Shown: positions 1 through 8,110 of the stretch, piece by piece | Layout: each line of letters opens with the position of its first letter | Position numbering within the stretch: position 1 is the stretch's first letter | Assembly: GCA_944389455.1 (NCBI GenBank) | Contig: CALXMK010000004.1 | Span: 62,001-126,000, forward strand | DNA: 64,000 nt | Origin: an uncultured Verrucomicrobiota bacterium | GTDB lineage: Bacteria; Verrucomicrobiota; Verrucomicrobiia; Limisphaerales; UBA1412 | Direction of reading: 5' to 3' | Position numbers and translations under genes: made by a program | Notes under the pieces: generated by a model | Seen by the model: only the letters and a program-made list of their open reading frames with translations | Database searches by the model: none | What the model was told of the DNA's origin: nothing

Positions 1-35
1 TCTGGCCATAGTGTGACTGGCTGAGAGAAAATATA

Positions 36-99
36 AAAAAGTACCGCATCCACCAACAACCTCTACTCGCTGTTGATATAGACCCTGCGGCCTCTACAC
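36..99 (-). ncRNA. candidate small structured RNA, copy 2
   Basis: On the minus strand a stem GCCGCA (91-86) pairs with TGCGGT (48-43). It encloses an inner hairpin with CAACA/TGTTG arms and a GTAGAG-containing loop, and a T run follows (40-35). A promoter-like pair lies just upstream. Most loop and flank positions match the copy at 361-415, while the stem pairs differ in a compensating way (GCCGG/CCGGT there). The unit is about 64 nt, ending in oligo-U. The family is not recognised. It could instead be part of a leader for a gene left of the window. Confidence 0.35.
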
Positions 100-105
100 A
101 AAAAG

Positions 106-132
106 GTTATACTTTTCTTTTGGAGAGTGCAA
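106..132 (-). promoter_or_regulatory. promoter-like pair for small RNA copy 2
   Basis: Minus-strand TTGCAC (132-127) and TATAAC (111-106) are separated by 15 bases, so a start near position 99 is expected. The -35 hexamer is the same as that of the neighbouring RNA unit at 425-452. Confidence 0.4.
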
Positions 133-231
133 TCTTTTTTTTAAATTTAATCTATTCATTATCTTTTATCTTAATTCCCTAAGCTTAGATGAATTATTTT
201 TGTTTATAATAATTACAGAGGAAATAAAGAG

Positions 232-275
232 AAAAAACCGGGCTCCTTAGATTAGGGGATAACCCAGGAGCCCGG
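232..275 (-). terminator. intrinsic terminator of small RNA copy 1
   Basis: A perfect 10-bp stem (CCGGGCTCCT at 275-266 pairing with 247-238, read on the minus strand) is followed by six T residues (237-232). Confidence 0.75.
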
Positions 276-418
276 GGAACTTACGAATTAAAACACACTT
301 TTGTGGATTTCCGATAGGTCAACCTCGAACCGTTATGTGCCCCGACCCGAGGAAATTCTAAAACCGGTATCATATACAGCTCCACATTCTGTTAATGATA
401 GACCTCCGGCCTTCATCC
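232..418 (-). ncRNA. candidate small RNA of about 187 nt, copy 1
   Basis: A minus-strand transcript is bounded by a promoter (425-452) and a strong intrinsic terminator (232-275). Near its 5' end it carries the same module as the copy at 36-99: outer stem GCCGG (410-406) with CCGGT (367-363), inner stem ATCAT/ATGAT plus ACAG/CTGT, and a loop with GTGGAG. Further 3' are a CCTCG/CGAGG hairpin and an ATTTC/GAAAT pairing. Its length and its lack of an ORF resemble regulatory RNAs such as 6S RNA, but no diagnostic 6S sequence was identified, so the family is left open. Confidence 0.4.
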
Positions 419-424
419 GAGATA

Positions 425-452
425 AGAATAACAGATTTTAGATTTGGTGCAA
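425..452 (-). promoter_or_regulatory. promoter-like pair for small RNA copy 1
   Basis: Minus-strand TTGCAC (452-447) and TATTCT (430-425) are spaced by 16 bases. The transcript start is expected near 418. Confidence 0.45.
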
Positions 453-587
453 TACTTTTTTTTGTTTTTTGTGAAATTTTTTTAACTATGAATGGTTTTG
501 CACAGGGAAGAGAGGAAATATGAAGTATATTGTGGCTTTAAGTTGACAAAGAAGAGAGTTTTTTTTTCAATAAGAAAGCAGTTATAG

Positions 588-1532
588 ATGGACTCGCATG
601 AAATAGAAAACTTGAAATCGGAGTCTAAGGCAGCCTTTTTGCCGTTTGGTTTTAGAGGAATTGCGAGATTTGGTTACGCTCGGAATGTTTTTTTATTTTC
701 GATAGAGTTGGCCGTAGTTTTGTTCTTTTCATTATGTGTCCTTTGGTTTGTGTGTGGTAATTGGTTTCCGGTTATTAGTGATGCTGTGACAAAGCTGCCG
801 GATGCTCCGGTGAGAATTGCCAATGGACAGTTGGAATGGGATGAAAAGGATGGAGTACTGGCACAAACTTCTAAGTTAGCAATTGTGGTAAACGCCTATG
901 GAAATCGTCGCCAGGGGAGAGAATCGGATATGGCGTTGGAACTGGCGGAAAATAGCTTGAATATTTATACTTGTGGAAGATATTTGAACTTAAATTATAA
1001 GGAGAATCTTATATTTAATTTGGATCGTATGAGTGCCGTTTCATGGTGGTATGCTTGGCGTGGAGCGGTAGTATTCTGGATCTGTTTTATTCCGTTCTTC
1101 TTTTTATTTATTGTATTTCAATTATTATCACTGATTTATATGCCGTTTGTCCGGGGAATTGCGGCGCTTTTTAGAAGGAATTGCTCCTGGGTAGGAGCGT
1201 ATATGCTTTCGGGGGCGACTTTGGCAATTCCGGGCATTATTTTAGGATTAGGAGTTATAGGATACAGTGGGGGGTGTTATGGAGTGTCAGGTTTAGGTGT
1301 GATAGTTCTTTTAGCATTAAGCGTTTCATGGATTTTTTTATTGGGAGCTCCCTTGCTTTTGCCTAGGAAAGATAGAAAAATAAATCCTTCCAAGAAACGA
1401 TTTCGTAAAAAAGGCTTGTTTTCTGCGGAAGTAGAAGAGAAAGGTGGAACAGAAGAAGTTATTCCTTATGGTTTTACACAGAAAACAGAGGGGAACCGTT
1501 CCATACACAAGGCTTTTAAGCCTAAACAATAA
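588..1532 (+). CDS. membrane protein of unknown function, DUF1189-like layout
   Basis: This is a 314-residue integral membrane protein. One membrane segment lies near residues 34-58 and is followed by a soluble, probably extracytoplasmic, stretch of about 100 residues with a PDAPVRIANGQLEW motif. Three or four hydrophobic segments follow (about residues 160-265), and the tail is basic and charged. The order (N-terminal helix, soluble insert with an NG motif, C-terminal helix bundle) resembles DUF1189-type proteins, but this is a weak similarity judged by eye. It lies 70 bp upstream of lpxA on the same strand, so a link to the envelope is possible but unproven. No clear Shine-Dalgarno sequence precedes the ATG. 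Confidence 0.6.
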   Translation: MDSHEIENLKSESKAAFLPFGFRGIARFGYARNVFLFSIELAVVLFFSLCVLWFVCGNWFPVISDAVTKLPDAPVRIANGQLEWDEKDGVLAQTSKLAIVVNAYGNRRQGRESDMALELAENSLNIYTCGRYLNLNYKENLIFNLDRMSAVSWWYAWRGAVVFWICFIPFFFLFIVFQLLSLIYMPFVRGIAALFRRNCSWVGAYMLSGATLAIPGIILGLGVIGYSGGCYGVSGLGVIVLLALSVSWIFLLGAPLLLPRKDRKINPSKKRFRKKGLFSAEVEEKGGTEEVIPYGFTQKTEGNRSIHKAFKPKQ

Positions 1533-1602
1533 AAGATCTTAGAAATCGAAGATGAGATAGTCGGTTGATTTCAATGAGCAATTTATTATAGAAGGATAGT
1601 TT

Positions 1603-2436
1603 ATGATTTGTTCTACAGCGATGGTTCATCCTAATGCCAAGATACATCCTACTGTCAAAGTAGGACCGTATGCCGTGATTGGTGAGTTTGTTGAGCTTGG
1701 TGCAGGATGCGAAGTTGGTGCCCATGCCTGTTTAATGGGACATACCTATGCGGGAGAGAAGAATATCTTTTGGGCAGGATCGATGATTGGCGGAGCTCCG
1801 CAGGACATTAAATATAAAGGGGAGCCTACTCGATTGATTATCGGTAATGGGAATGTTTTCAGGGAAATGGCTACGGTTCATGTTTCTAATTGTTTAGATG
1901 AGGAAACTCGAATAGGGGATGAGGGACTCTTTATGATTAACTCTCATATAGGTCATAATGCTGTGATTGGTAATCGTGTGATTATAGCTAATGGAGCTTT
2001 AGTGGCCGGACATGTGCAGATTGGAGATCGGGCTTTTATCTCAGGGAATGTGACATTGCATCAGTTTGTGAGAATAGGAGAGCTTGCCATTGTGCAGGGA
2101 CTTTCGGCTATGAGCTGCGATGTTCCTCCTTATGTTACGGCCTGTGATCGTAATGCGATGGCTGGACTGAACTCTGTCGGATTGAGAAGAGCGGGGATTC
2201 CTCTACAGGCTAGAATGGAGCTCAAACAGCTCTATAAGCTGCTCTTCCGTTCACATCTGAAAAGAAAAGAAGCATTAGCTAAAGCGGAAGAATGTTTCCA
2301 TTCTGAGCAAGCCAAGCGGATGATTGAGTTTGTTAAGAGCAGCAAAAGAGGAATTGTATCCGATGAACTGATGTTGCGGCGTGATTTATTTCGTGGGATC
2401 GAGGCTTCAGATCCAGTGCACGAAAAGGAGGAATAA
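1603..2436 (+). CDS. lpxA: acyl-ACP--UDP-N-acetylglucosamine O-acyltransferase LpxA
   Basis: LpxA transfers a 3-hydroxyacyl chain from ACP to UDP-GlcNAc, the first step of lipid A synthesis in the cytoplasm. The 277-residue length is close to that of known LpxA proteins (about 260). The N-terminal half is a left-handed beta-helix of hexapeptide repeats, and the HIGHNAVIGN segment places the catalytic histidine at about residue 118 (His125 of E. coli). The C-terminal helical domain starts near residue 195. A purine-rich AGAAGGA precedes the ATG. The usual lpxD, lpxC and fabZ partners are not adjacent. The stop codon abuts the start of the DUF971 gene, so the two are probably co-translated. Confidence 0.95.
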   Translation: MICSTAMVHPNAKIHPTVKVGPYAVIGEFVELGAGCEVGAHACLMGHTYAGEKNIFWAGSMIGGAPQDIKYKGEPTRLIIGNGNVFREMATVHVSNCLDEETRIGDEGLFMINSHIGHNAVIGNRVIIANGALVAGHVQIGDRAFISGNVTLHQFVRIGELAIVQGLSAMSCDVPPYVTACDRNAMAGLNSVGLRRAGIPLQARMELKQLYKLLFRSHLKRKEALAKAEECFHSEQAKRMIEFVKSSKRGIVSDELMLRRDLFRGIEASDPVHEKEE

Positions 2437-2745
2437 ATGAGCAATTATCCTCAACAAATGGATTTAATAGGTTCGGAACTGGCTATTCGCTGGCAAGATG
2501 GACAAGAACAATTTATTGAACTGAAACATCTTCGTCAGGAGTGCCCCTGTGGTTATTGCAAGGGAGAGCCAGATATTATCGGGGGAGTGGAAACTCCGGT
2601 GAAGCATCAGCCTTTGACAGAAGAGTCGTATCGGCTTGTTTCGATTAATCCTGTAGGAAGATATGCGTTGCAGCTTACCTGGGGGGATGGTCACTCGGCA
2701 GGGGTTTATAGCTACGAATATTTACGGTCTTTGAATAGTAAGTAA
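2437..2745 (+). CDS. DUF971 (GBBH-like N-terminal domain) protein
   Basis: This 102-residue single-domain protein belongs to the DUF971 family, which is also found as the N-terminal domain of gamma-butyrobetaine hydroxylases. Family features are the opening strand ending in WQDG, the LRQECPCGYCKGEP segment with three cysteines, and the C-terminal WGDGHSAGVYSYEYLRSL block. Stand-alone bacterial members have been linked by context to iron-sulfur cluster biology, but that role is not shown here. The start codon immediately follows the lpxA stop. The AAGGAGGA Shine-Dalgarno sequence lies inside the end of lpxA, which points to translational coupling. Confidence 0.85.
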   Translation: MSNYPQQMDLIGSELAIRWQDGQEQFIELKHLRQECPCGYCKGEPDIIGGVETPVKHQPLTEESYRLVSINPVGRYALQLTWGDGHSAGVYSYEYLRSLNSK

Positions 2746-2916
2746 AGCAAGATTTAAAGAATTGCGAAGAGAATCTTTATTTAGAGATTATTTGAATCCA
2801 AAAAATAAAGAAAAAACAGACTTGTTTTAAAATAGAGAAAACTGTATCATCTAAAAAAATCGGGTATTTTTAATATATTAAATAAAAAGCCTAATAAAGA
2901 AAGGATGAATTCGCAT

Positions 2917-3582
2917 ATGAGTGAATTTAAGGGAAAATTGATAGCGGTAGAAGGTGTGGATGGTTCCGGCAAAAGCACCCAGATCCAGCTATTGAGAAGA
3001 TGGCTGGAATCACAGCGCTTGAAGGTATTTTTCAGTCCATGGAACTCATCGGAACTTGTTAAAAACGCTACCCGTCGTGGTAAGAAGAAGCAGCTGTTGA
3101 CTCCGACGACATTTAGCCTGATTCATGCGACAGATTTTGCGGATCGATATGATCGTCAGTTGGCACCCATGCTTAAGGCTGGTTATATTGTTTTGTGTGA
3201 TCGGTATATTTTTACCGCGTATGTAAGGGATACTGTCAGAGGTTGTTCTCCGGAGTGGGTGAGAGAGTTATATAGCTTTGCGGTGAAGCCCGACTTAACA
3301 TTTTTATTCAAAGCGGATCTGGAGGTGTCTTTGGGACGGATTCTTTCGGGAAGGCCGGCTCTGAAATTTTTTGAGGCAGGAATGGATCTTAATCTGGCTC
3401 CAACGCTGGAAGAGAGTTTTAAGATCTTTCAAGGACGCCTTTTGGATAAATATGTTGAACTTAAAGATGAGTTTAACTTTACTGTGATTGATGCCAATAA
3501 AGGAATAGAAGAACAGCAAGCTCAGGTCAGAAAGTGCGTAGCCGGCAAGATTGATTTAGCCCGGTTCGCGCTGCCTCGGTAA
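2917..3582 (+). CDS. thymidylate-kinase-like P-loop protein, first of a tandem pair
   Basis: This 221-residue P-loop kinase has the thymidylate kinase fold. The Walker A motif GVDGSGKST lies at about residues 13-21, followed by a DRY motif (CDRYIFTAYVRD) and a C-terminal LID/helical region. The REPGGT substrate motif of true dTMP kinases is missing and is replaced by a WNSSELVKNATRRGKK stretch, so the substrate may not be dTMP. An ATG at 2905 is also in frame, but it touches the AAAGGA ribosome-binding site. The ATG at 2917 has about 12 bases of spacing and is preferred. A paralogue follows 20 bp downstream. Confidence 0.75.
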   Translation: MSEFKGKLIAVEGVDGSGKSTQIQLLRRWLESQRLKVFFSPWNSSELVKNATRRGKKKQLLTPTTFSLIHATDFADRYDRQLAPMLKAGYIVLCDRYIFTAYVRDTVRGCSPEWVRELYSFAVKPDLTFLFKADLEVSLGRILSGRPALKFFEAGMDLNLAPTLEESFKIFQGRLLDKYVELKDEFNFTVIDANKGIEEQQAQVRKCVAGKIDLARFALPR

Positions 3583-3602
3583 AATAGAAGGAGAAAAAGA
3601 AA

Positions 3603-4439
3603 ATGCCAACGAAAACAAAAAACGAAAGTAATTTTGAAAATATTGATATAGTTCCTCTGACTCCTTCCAAACGCAGATTCTATGGAATGGGGATTCCGGG
3701 AGTAGATCTGTCGATGCTCAACGGCAAGTTAATTGTGGTAGAGGGAGCGGATGGGTCTGGTCGTTCAACGCAGATTGCTAAATTGGTGGAATGGTTGGAG
3801 GGAAGCGGACATGCCACTGTTCAGGTGGAGTTGAACGGCTCGACGTTGGTCAGTGAGGAACTGGAATTAGCTAAAAAAAGTAATGTTCTTAGTCACAGGA
3901 CGATGAGCTTATTTTACGCGACGGATTTTGCCGACCAGCTGGAGAATGTTATTCTTCCGGCGCTTCGTTCCGGAAGAATGGTGTTGGCTGATCGTTATAT
4001 TTATACTTTGATGGCCCGTGATTTAGTTCGGGGTATGAACGAACAGTGGGTTAAAACTATTTATGGAATAGCATTGGAGCCCGATGCTGTTTTTTATCTG
4101 AATGTCTCATCAGAGAAATTGATTGAACGTACTTTTCTGAAGCGCCCTACCCTGGATTATTGGGAAAGCGGAATGGATTTGGGGTTAAGCCAGGATTGGT
4201 TTGAGAGTTTTACTAAATTTCAGAAGTTGATGATGGATGAATATCGTAAATTTCAGAAAACTTACGGTTTTACGATTGTGGATGCTAATCATAGTGTGGA
4301 GGTGGTCCATAATATCCTTAAAAAAGAGATCGCTCGTCTGCTGGCTGCAGAACCTCTCTCTGTTGCCAGTAAGAAGTCTGTTTGTCGCCGAACCGTTCGC
4401 AGACAGGTTAAAATGGGTTCTAAAAAGAAGAAAAATTAG
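3603..4439 (+). CDS. thymidylate-kinase-like protein with altered P-loop
   Basis: This 278-residue protein is a diverged paralogue of the preceding gene. About 40 extra residues sit before the P-loop and a lysine/arginine-rich tail follows residue 250. The Walker A reads GADGSGRST, with arginine at about residue 54 where the family has the phosphate-binding lysine. The DRY motif (ADRYIYTLMARD) and flanking blocks such as YATDFADQ match the first copy. The REPGGT motif is absent here too. The pair may act as a heteromeric enzyme in which this copy is weakly active or regulatory; that is inference. An AGAAGGAGAAAAAG Shine-Dalgarno stretch precedes the ATG. Confidence 0.75.
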   Translation: MPTKTKNESNFENIDIVPLTPSKRRFYGMGIPGVDLSMLNGKLIVVEGADGSGRSTQIAKLVEWLEGSGHATVQVELNGSTLVSEELELAKKSNVLSHRTMSLFYATDFADQLENVILPALRSGRMVLADRYIYTLMARDLVRGMNEQWVKTIYGIALEPDAVFYLNVSSEKLIERTFLKRPTLDYWESGMDLGLSQDWFESFTKFQKLMMDEYRKFQKTYGFTIVDANHSVEVVHNILKKEIARLLAAEPLSVASKKSVCRRTVRRQVKMGSKKKKN

Positions 4440-4463
4440 AAAACTTCCTGGCTAATTCAAGAA

Positions 4464-5465
4464 ATGCCTAAAGAACAATTAGAAAAAAAATATTATTTAG
4501 GGATCGATCTGGGGGGAACCAAGATATTATCAGGTCTCTATAATCGAGAGCTTTCGTTCCTGGGAAAAAATAAAAAACGTACCAAGGCAGAGCGGGGCTA
4601 TAAGTCGGTTCTGGAACGCATTGTTCGCTGTATTACAGAATTATTGGATGATTTTGATGTTCAGCTGGGAGAAGTAGCTGCGGTGGGAATAGGTTCTCCC
4701 GGGTCGATTACTCGGGACGGAAAGGTGGTTTTTGCCGGCAATTTGGGATGGAAGGATGTATCTCTAAAGAAGGATTTAGAGGAGATATTGAAAGTTCCTG
4801 TCTTTGTCGAGAATGATTGTAATATTGCGGCGCTGGGTATTTATCATCATGAGCTCAAAGGAGAACCGGAGAATATGGTTGGAATTTTCCTAGGAACCGG
4901 TGTGGGATCAGGAATAATTATTAATCGTCATCTCTATCGAGGTTCCCATATGATTGCCGGAGAAGTAGGGCATATGGTGATAGATCTTTTTGGTGAAAAG
5001 TGCAATTGCGGTAATCGAGGTTGTCTGGAGGTTTATGCTAGTCGGCGAACTATTTTTAAAAAGATAGATGATGCCGTTTGTAAAGGGGAAGACTCGATTT
5101 TGGTGGATATGGTTCAATCTCAAGGAAAAGATTTTTCTAATTTACGAAGCGGTGATTTGCTTAAAGCTATCCGTGCTGGAGATAAATGCGTCGAGAAAAT
5201 AATCAATGATGTAGCTGATTATGTGGGAATTGCTGTAGCCAATGTCATTAATTTCTTGGATCCGGATGCCGTTATGTTAGGGGGAGGGGTCATTGATGCT
5301 TTGGAAGATTATATTATGCCCATTCTTATCAAGCGTGCGAGGGAATATACTTTCCCCGGAATTCCACAGACCTTGAAGATTGCGGCTTCCAAGTTGGGTG
5401 ATGATGCTGGTATTACCGGCGGCGCTGTGCTGGCTTTAAGATCCAGTCTGGGGAAGTCCTGTTAA
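4464..5465 (+). CDS. ROK-family sugar kinase, probably glucokinase
   Basis: This 333-residue ROK-family kinase would phosphorylate glucose or a related hexose with ATP in the cytoplasm. Visible motifs are the phosphate-binding DLGGTK at residues 15-20, the catalytic FVENDCN with Asp at about 118, the second phosphate motif FLGTGVGSG, and the ROK zinc site made by His170 and CNCGNRGCLE (about 180-189). A second LGGGV motif binds adenosine. The zinc-site sequence is typical of ROK glucokinases, but fructo- or mannokinase activity is possible. It sits 24 bp after the second kinase-like gene, and a strong terminator follows, so it ends this transcription unit. Confidence 0.88.
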   Translation: MPKEQLEKKYYLGIDLGGTKILSGLYNRELSFLGKNKKRTKAERGYKSVLERIVRCITELLDDFDVQLGEVAAVGIGSPGSITRDGKVVFAGNLGWKDVSLKKDLEEILKVPVFVENDCNIAALGIYHHELKGEPENMVGIFLGTGVGSGIIINRHLYRGSHMIAGEVGHMVIDLFGEKCNCGNRGCLEVYASRRTIFKKIDDAVCKGEDSILVDMVQSQGKDFSNLRSGDLLKAIRAGDKCVEKIINDVADYVGIAVANVINFLDPDAVMLGGGVIDALEDYIMPILIKRAREYTFPGIPQTLKIAASKLGDDAGITGGAVLALRSSLGKSC

Positions 5466-5490
5466 CAGTCTCTAATTTATTATTTGAAGT

Positions 5491-5534
5491 GCGGACAATT
5501 TGTCGTGAATCGGAAAATTGCCCGCTTTTTTTTT
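5491..5534 (+). terminator. intrinsic terminator after ROK kinase gene
   Basis: GCGGACAATTT (5491-5501) pairs with AAATTGCCCGC (5515-5525) with one mismatch. Nine T residues follow (5526-5534). Confidence 0.85.
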
Positions 5535-5695
5535 AGAAAAAGAGTAATTCATGCCGAAGCACTCTTTGCATCGAATTTCACATAACCGGATTATCGAAAC
5601 AGGGTATCGGATTATCGCAGAGGTGTGAAATTAAAGAGATTATAAGTTATTTCCGGTACGTGTTTGATTTGGAAAGATGAGCCTCCGGGAGAGGA

Positions 5696-5836
5696 TTATT
5701 TTTTTGCTCTGCGGTCGGCTAATTTTTGACAGCAGGTTTTATCTCCGCAGGAACGGTGGTAAGCCTGACATTCTTCACAATTGCCATGCCGAGGACAGGG
5801 CCAATTGCAAGGACAGTTTTCATTTATTTTACTCAT
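5696..5836 (-). CDS. cysteine-rich microprotein, 46 residues
   Basis: A short ORF reads MSKINENCPCNWPC and continues with PRHGNCEECQAYH, then a CGDKTCC segment and a basic end. Eight of 46 residues are cysteine (8, 10, 14, 20, 23, 30, 35, 36), with histidines at 17 and 27. The paired CxC, CxxC and CC spacing suggests metal binding. I recall similar small CPC...CPRHGNC proteins in anaerobic bacteria, but no function is known to me. It begins 19 bp after the metallo-beta-lactamase-fold gene on the same strand and may be co-transcribed. No clear Shine-Dalgarno is seen; the cysteine pattern is the main support. Confidence 0.65.
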   Translation of the reverse strand: MSKINENCPCNWPCPRHGNCEECQAYHRSCGDKTCCQKLADRRAKK

Positions 5837-5855
5837 AATATTTATTTATTAGAAT

Positions 5856-6776
5856 TTAAATTGAGTGGTATTCATTGGATAGAGAGTTGTTATTCCGAAT
5901 GCGTTGCTGCCATTCTGGATGGCTGAGAATAGGATTATGATCGAGCTCTGCCTTGAGAGTGGTTAGTGGTCCATGACCAGGACAGAGTATTGTATTGGGA
6001 GAACCGACAAAAATGATGTCCATCAGGGAAGTTTTTTCTTTTTCTTTATCATAAAAAGGATTGCCGATGGAACCGGAGAAGAGACAATCGCCGATAATCA
6101 TCAGCTCTTGTTTGGGAAGAATTCCGCAAAGCCGGAAACAGAGATGATCTCGACTATGCCCGGGTGTCAATAGTGGAGTTACAGTGAGTCTGTCCTGGAA
6201 AAGAGTAATCGGTTTGAGAGGAGCGGATTTGTAGTAATCGAAATTGATGAGAACTGCTTGAGGAAAATTTTTCAGAAAGTCTGGAAGAGCATAGATATGG
6301 TCAGTGTGTTGATGGGTGATAAAAATATGAGTTAAGTTTAGATTTTCACGACGGATAATTTCCAAAGTGGGAGTGGCATTCCATCCCGGATCAAATAGAA
6401 TGGCCTGCCGGTCAGATGAATTGGCTAGAAGATAACTGTTGACGGTGTTTAGTAAGGAATCCGATTCAAAGGAGGTGCTGCCTGCGGTTTGAATGTGGTG
6501 AAAACCAGAAACGGGGCCCAGAGGTATAGGTTCAAGCTTAGGCGGCAGCCATCCTTCGGCAATTGCCTGAAGACGTTGTGGATCAAGTCGAAAAAATTTG
6601 CCAATTTTTTCCCAAGGGAGCGATTGGGGGGGAATGTCTTGAATAAATCCATGTTCCGAGAGTTGCTGCCATTGTTCAGGAGTTAGTCCAGAGAGAGTAA
6701 CTAGAGAGGCTTGCTCTCTTTCAAAAAATATTAGGGCCTTGCGCAGAATGTCGCCGATATGGTCTTCCAGCTGCAT
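5856..6776 (-). CDS. metallo-beta-lactamase-fold hydrolase with N-terminal extension
   Basis: The 306-residue protein ends in a metallo-beta-lactamase domain. The metal-binding THQHTDH motif is at about residues 165-171, a GHSRD histidine and an IGDCLF aspartate follow, and a final PGHG histidine lies near residue 265. This is the glyoxalase II-like layout of thioester hydrolases. The first 95 or so residues form a separate helical region (LTPEQWQQL, LDPQRLQAIAEGWLPP) that is not part of the catalytic fold and may recognise a partner or substrate. The substrate is not evident. A microprotein gene follows on the same strand. Confidence 0.8.
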   Translation of the reverse strand: MQLEDHIGDILRKALIFFEREQASLVTLSGLTPEQWQQLSEHGFIQDIPPQSLPWEKIGKFFRLDPQRLQAIAEGWLPPKLEPIPLGPVSGFHHIQTAGSTSFESDSLLNTVNSYLLANSSDRQAILFDPGWNATPTLEIIRRENLNLTHIFITHQHTDHIYALPDFLKNFPQAVLINFDYYKSAPLKPITLFQDRLTVTPLLTPGHSRDHLCFRLCGILPKQELMIIGDCLFSGSIGNPFYDKEKEKTSLMDIIFVGSPNTILCPGHGPLTTLKAELDHNPILSHPEWQQRIRNNNSLSNEYHSI

Positions 6777-6877
6777 GAAGTGACTTTCTCATAAGTTGCT
6801 TGAACTTGTCAATGTGCTTTAATTTTATTCTTGAAAAAAAGGAAGATTAAAATAAAATCCGTTTGTTAAGGCAGGCT

Positions 6878-7903
6878 ATGAAAGCTCTTGTTAAAGCGAA
6901 GGCGGAAAGAGGACTTTGGCTGAAGGATGTTCCTGAGCCAGAGATGGGTATAAATGATGTTTTGATTAAAATCCATAAAACGGGAATCTGCGGTACAGAC
7001 TTGCATATTTATCGTTGGGATGAATGGTCACAAAAAACGGTCCCTGTTCCTATGGTGATTGGTCACGAATTTGTAGGAGAGATTGTAGATAGAGGATCGA
7101 ATGTGAAAGATTTTCATGTAGGGGATATCGTTTCGGGAGAAGGACACGTGGTTTGTGGTCGTTGCCGAAATTGTATGGCAGGGAGAAGACATCTGTGTCC
7201 GGACACAATGGGGGTTGGTGTTAATCGCCCTGGAGCCTTTGCGGAGTATCTCTCTTTACCAATGACTAATGTGTGGCTTCAGCATGAGGGAATCAGTGAG
7301 GATATCTCCAGCATTTTTGATCCGTTTGGGAATGCGGTTCATACAGCTCTCTCCTTCCCGGTTCTAGGAGAAGATGTTTTGGTAACAGGTGCCGGTCCTA
7401 TCGGAATTATGGCGGCAGCAGTCTGTAAACATGCAGGAGCTCGCTTTGTCGTTATTACGGATGTAAATGATTACCGTTTGGAATTGGCCAAAAAACTGGG
7501 AGTTGACGTGGCGCTGAATACCAAAGAGCGTTCAATTAAGGATTTGCAGAAAGAGCTTGGAATGACAGAAGGATTTGATGTGGGGTTGGAGATGTCAGGC
7601 AATCCTTATGCGTTTCAAGATATGTTAGATAATATGTGTCATGGAGGCAAGATTGCCATGCTGGGGATTCCGGGGGCACCTTCACAGATGGATTGGACAA
7701 AGGTCATATTCAATATGTTGACGATCAAGGGGATTTATGGTCGTGAAATGTATGAAACCTGGTATAAAATGAGTGTCATGATTCAGAGCGGTTTAAATAT
7801 CGAACCGATAATCACTCATCGGTATCATTATACGGAGTTTGAGAAGGGTTTTGAAGCTATGGAGAGCGGCCGCTCCGGTAAAGTCGTGTTAAGCTGGATC
7901 TAA
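6878..7903 (+). CDS. tdh: L-threonine 3-dehydrogenase
   Basis: This zinc-dependent medium-chain dehydrogenase oxidises L-threonine to 2-amino-3-ketobutyrate with NAD. From the ATG at 6878 it has 341 residues, the same as the E. coli enzyme. The catalytic zinc and proton-relay residues fall in GICGTDLH (Cys38, Thr40, His43) and GHEF. The structural zinc lobe is CGRCRNC...C near residues 97-111, and the Rossmann segment is [12 protein letters not shown]. An in-frame TTG at 6863 exists, but the ATG is preceded by AAGGCAGG and matches family starts. The usual partner gene for 2-amino-3-ketobutyrate CoA ligase is not adjacent. Confidence 0.93.
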   Translation: MKALVKAKAERGLWLKDVPEPEMGINDVLIKIHKTGICGTDLHIYRWDEWSQKTVPVPMVIGHEFVGEIVDRGSNVKDFHVGDIVSGEGHVVCGRCRNCMAGRRHLCPDTMGVGVNRPGAFAEYLSLPMTNVWLQHEGISEDISSIFDPFGNAVHTALSFPVLGEDVLVTGAGPIGIMAAAVCKHAGARFVVITDVNDYRLELAKKLGVDVALNTKERSIKDLQKELGMTEGFDVGLEMSGNPYAFQDMLDNMCHGGKIAMLGIPGAPSQMDWTKVIFNMLTIKGIYGREMYETWYKMSVMIQSGLNIEPIITHRYHYTEFEKGFEAMESGRSGKVVLSWI

Positions 7904-7999
7904 GTGATCTATTGCTGCAGTAGAGAGAAAGCTTGAGATTTTTTATTTTAGATTAATTTTATTCTTGCTGCAGAAACATTTTTTTTATACTATCTTCCG

Positions 8000-8024
8000 C
8001 GGTGGTTATCGCAAGTAACCACCG
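8000..8024 (+). other. perfect hairpin just upstream of tRNA-Arg
   Basis: A nine-base inverted repeat CGGTGGTTA (8000-8008) and TAACCACCG (8016-8024) encloses a 7-base loop. No T run follows, so it is unlikely to terminate transcription. It could be a processing structure in the tRNA precursor or a stop signal from tdh. A promoter-like TTGCTG at 7965 with a TATACT region near 7986-7991 lies before it. Confidence 0.5.
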
Positions 8025-8033
8025 GTTGGCAAT

Positions 8034-8110
<77 letters not shown>

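Noticed and set aside
1..450. 6S RNA identification of the left-edge minus-strand RNA
   Set aside because: Length and position fit, but I could not match conserved 6S sequence or its central bubble, so only a generic structured-RNA call is made.
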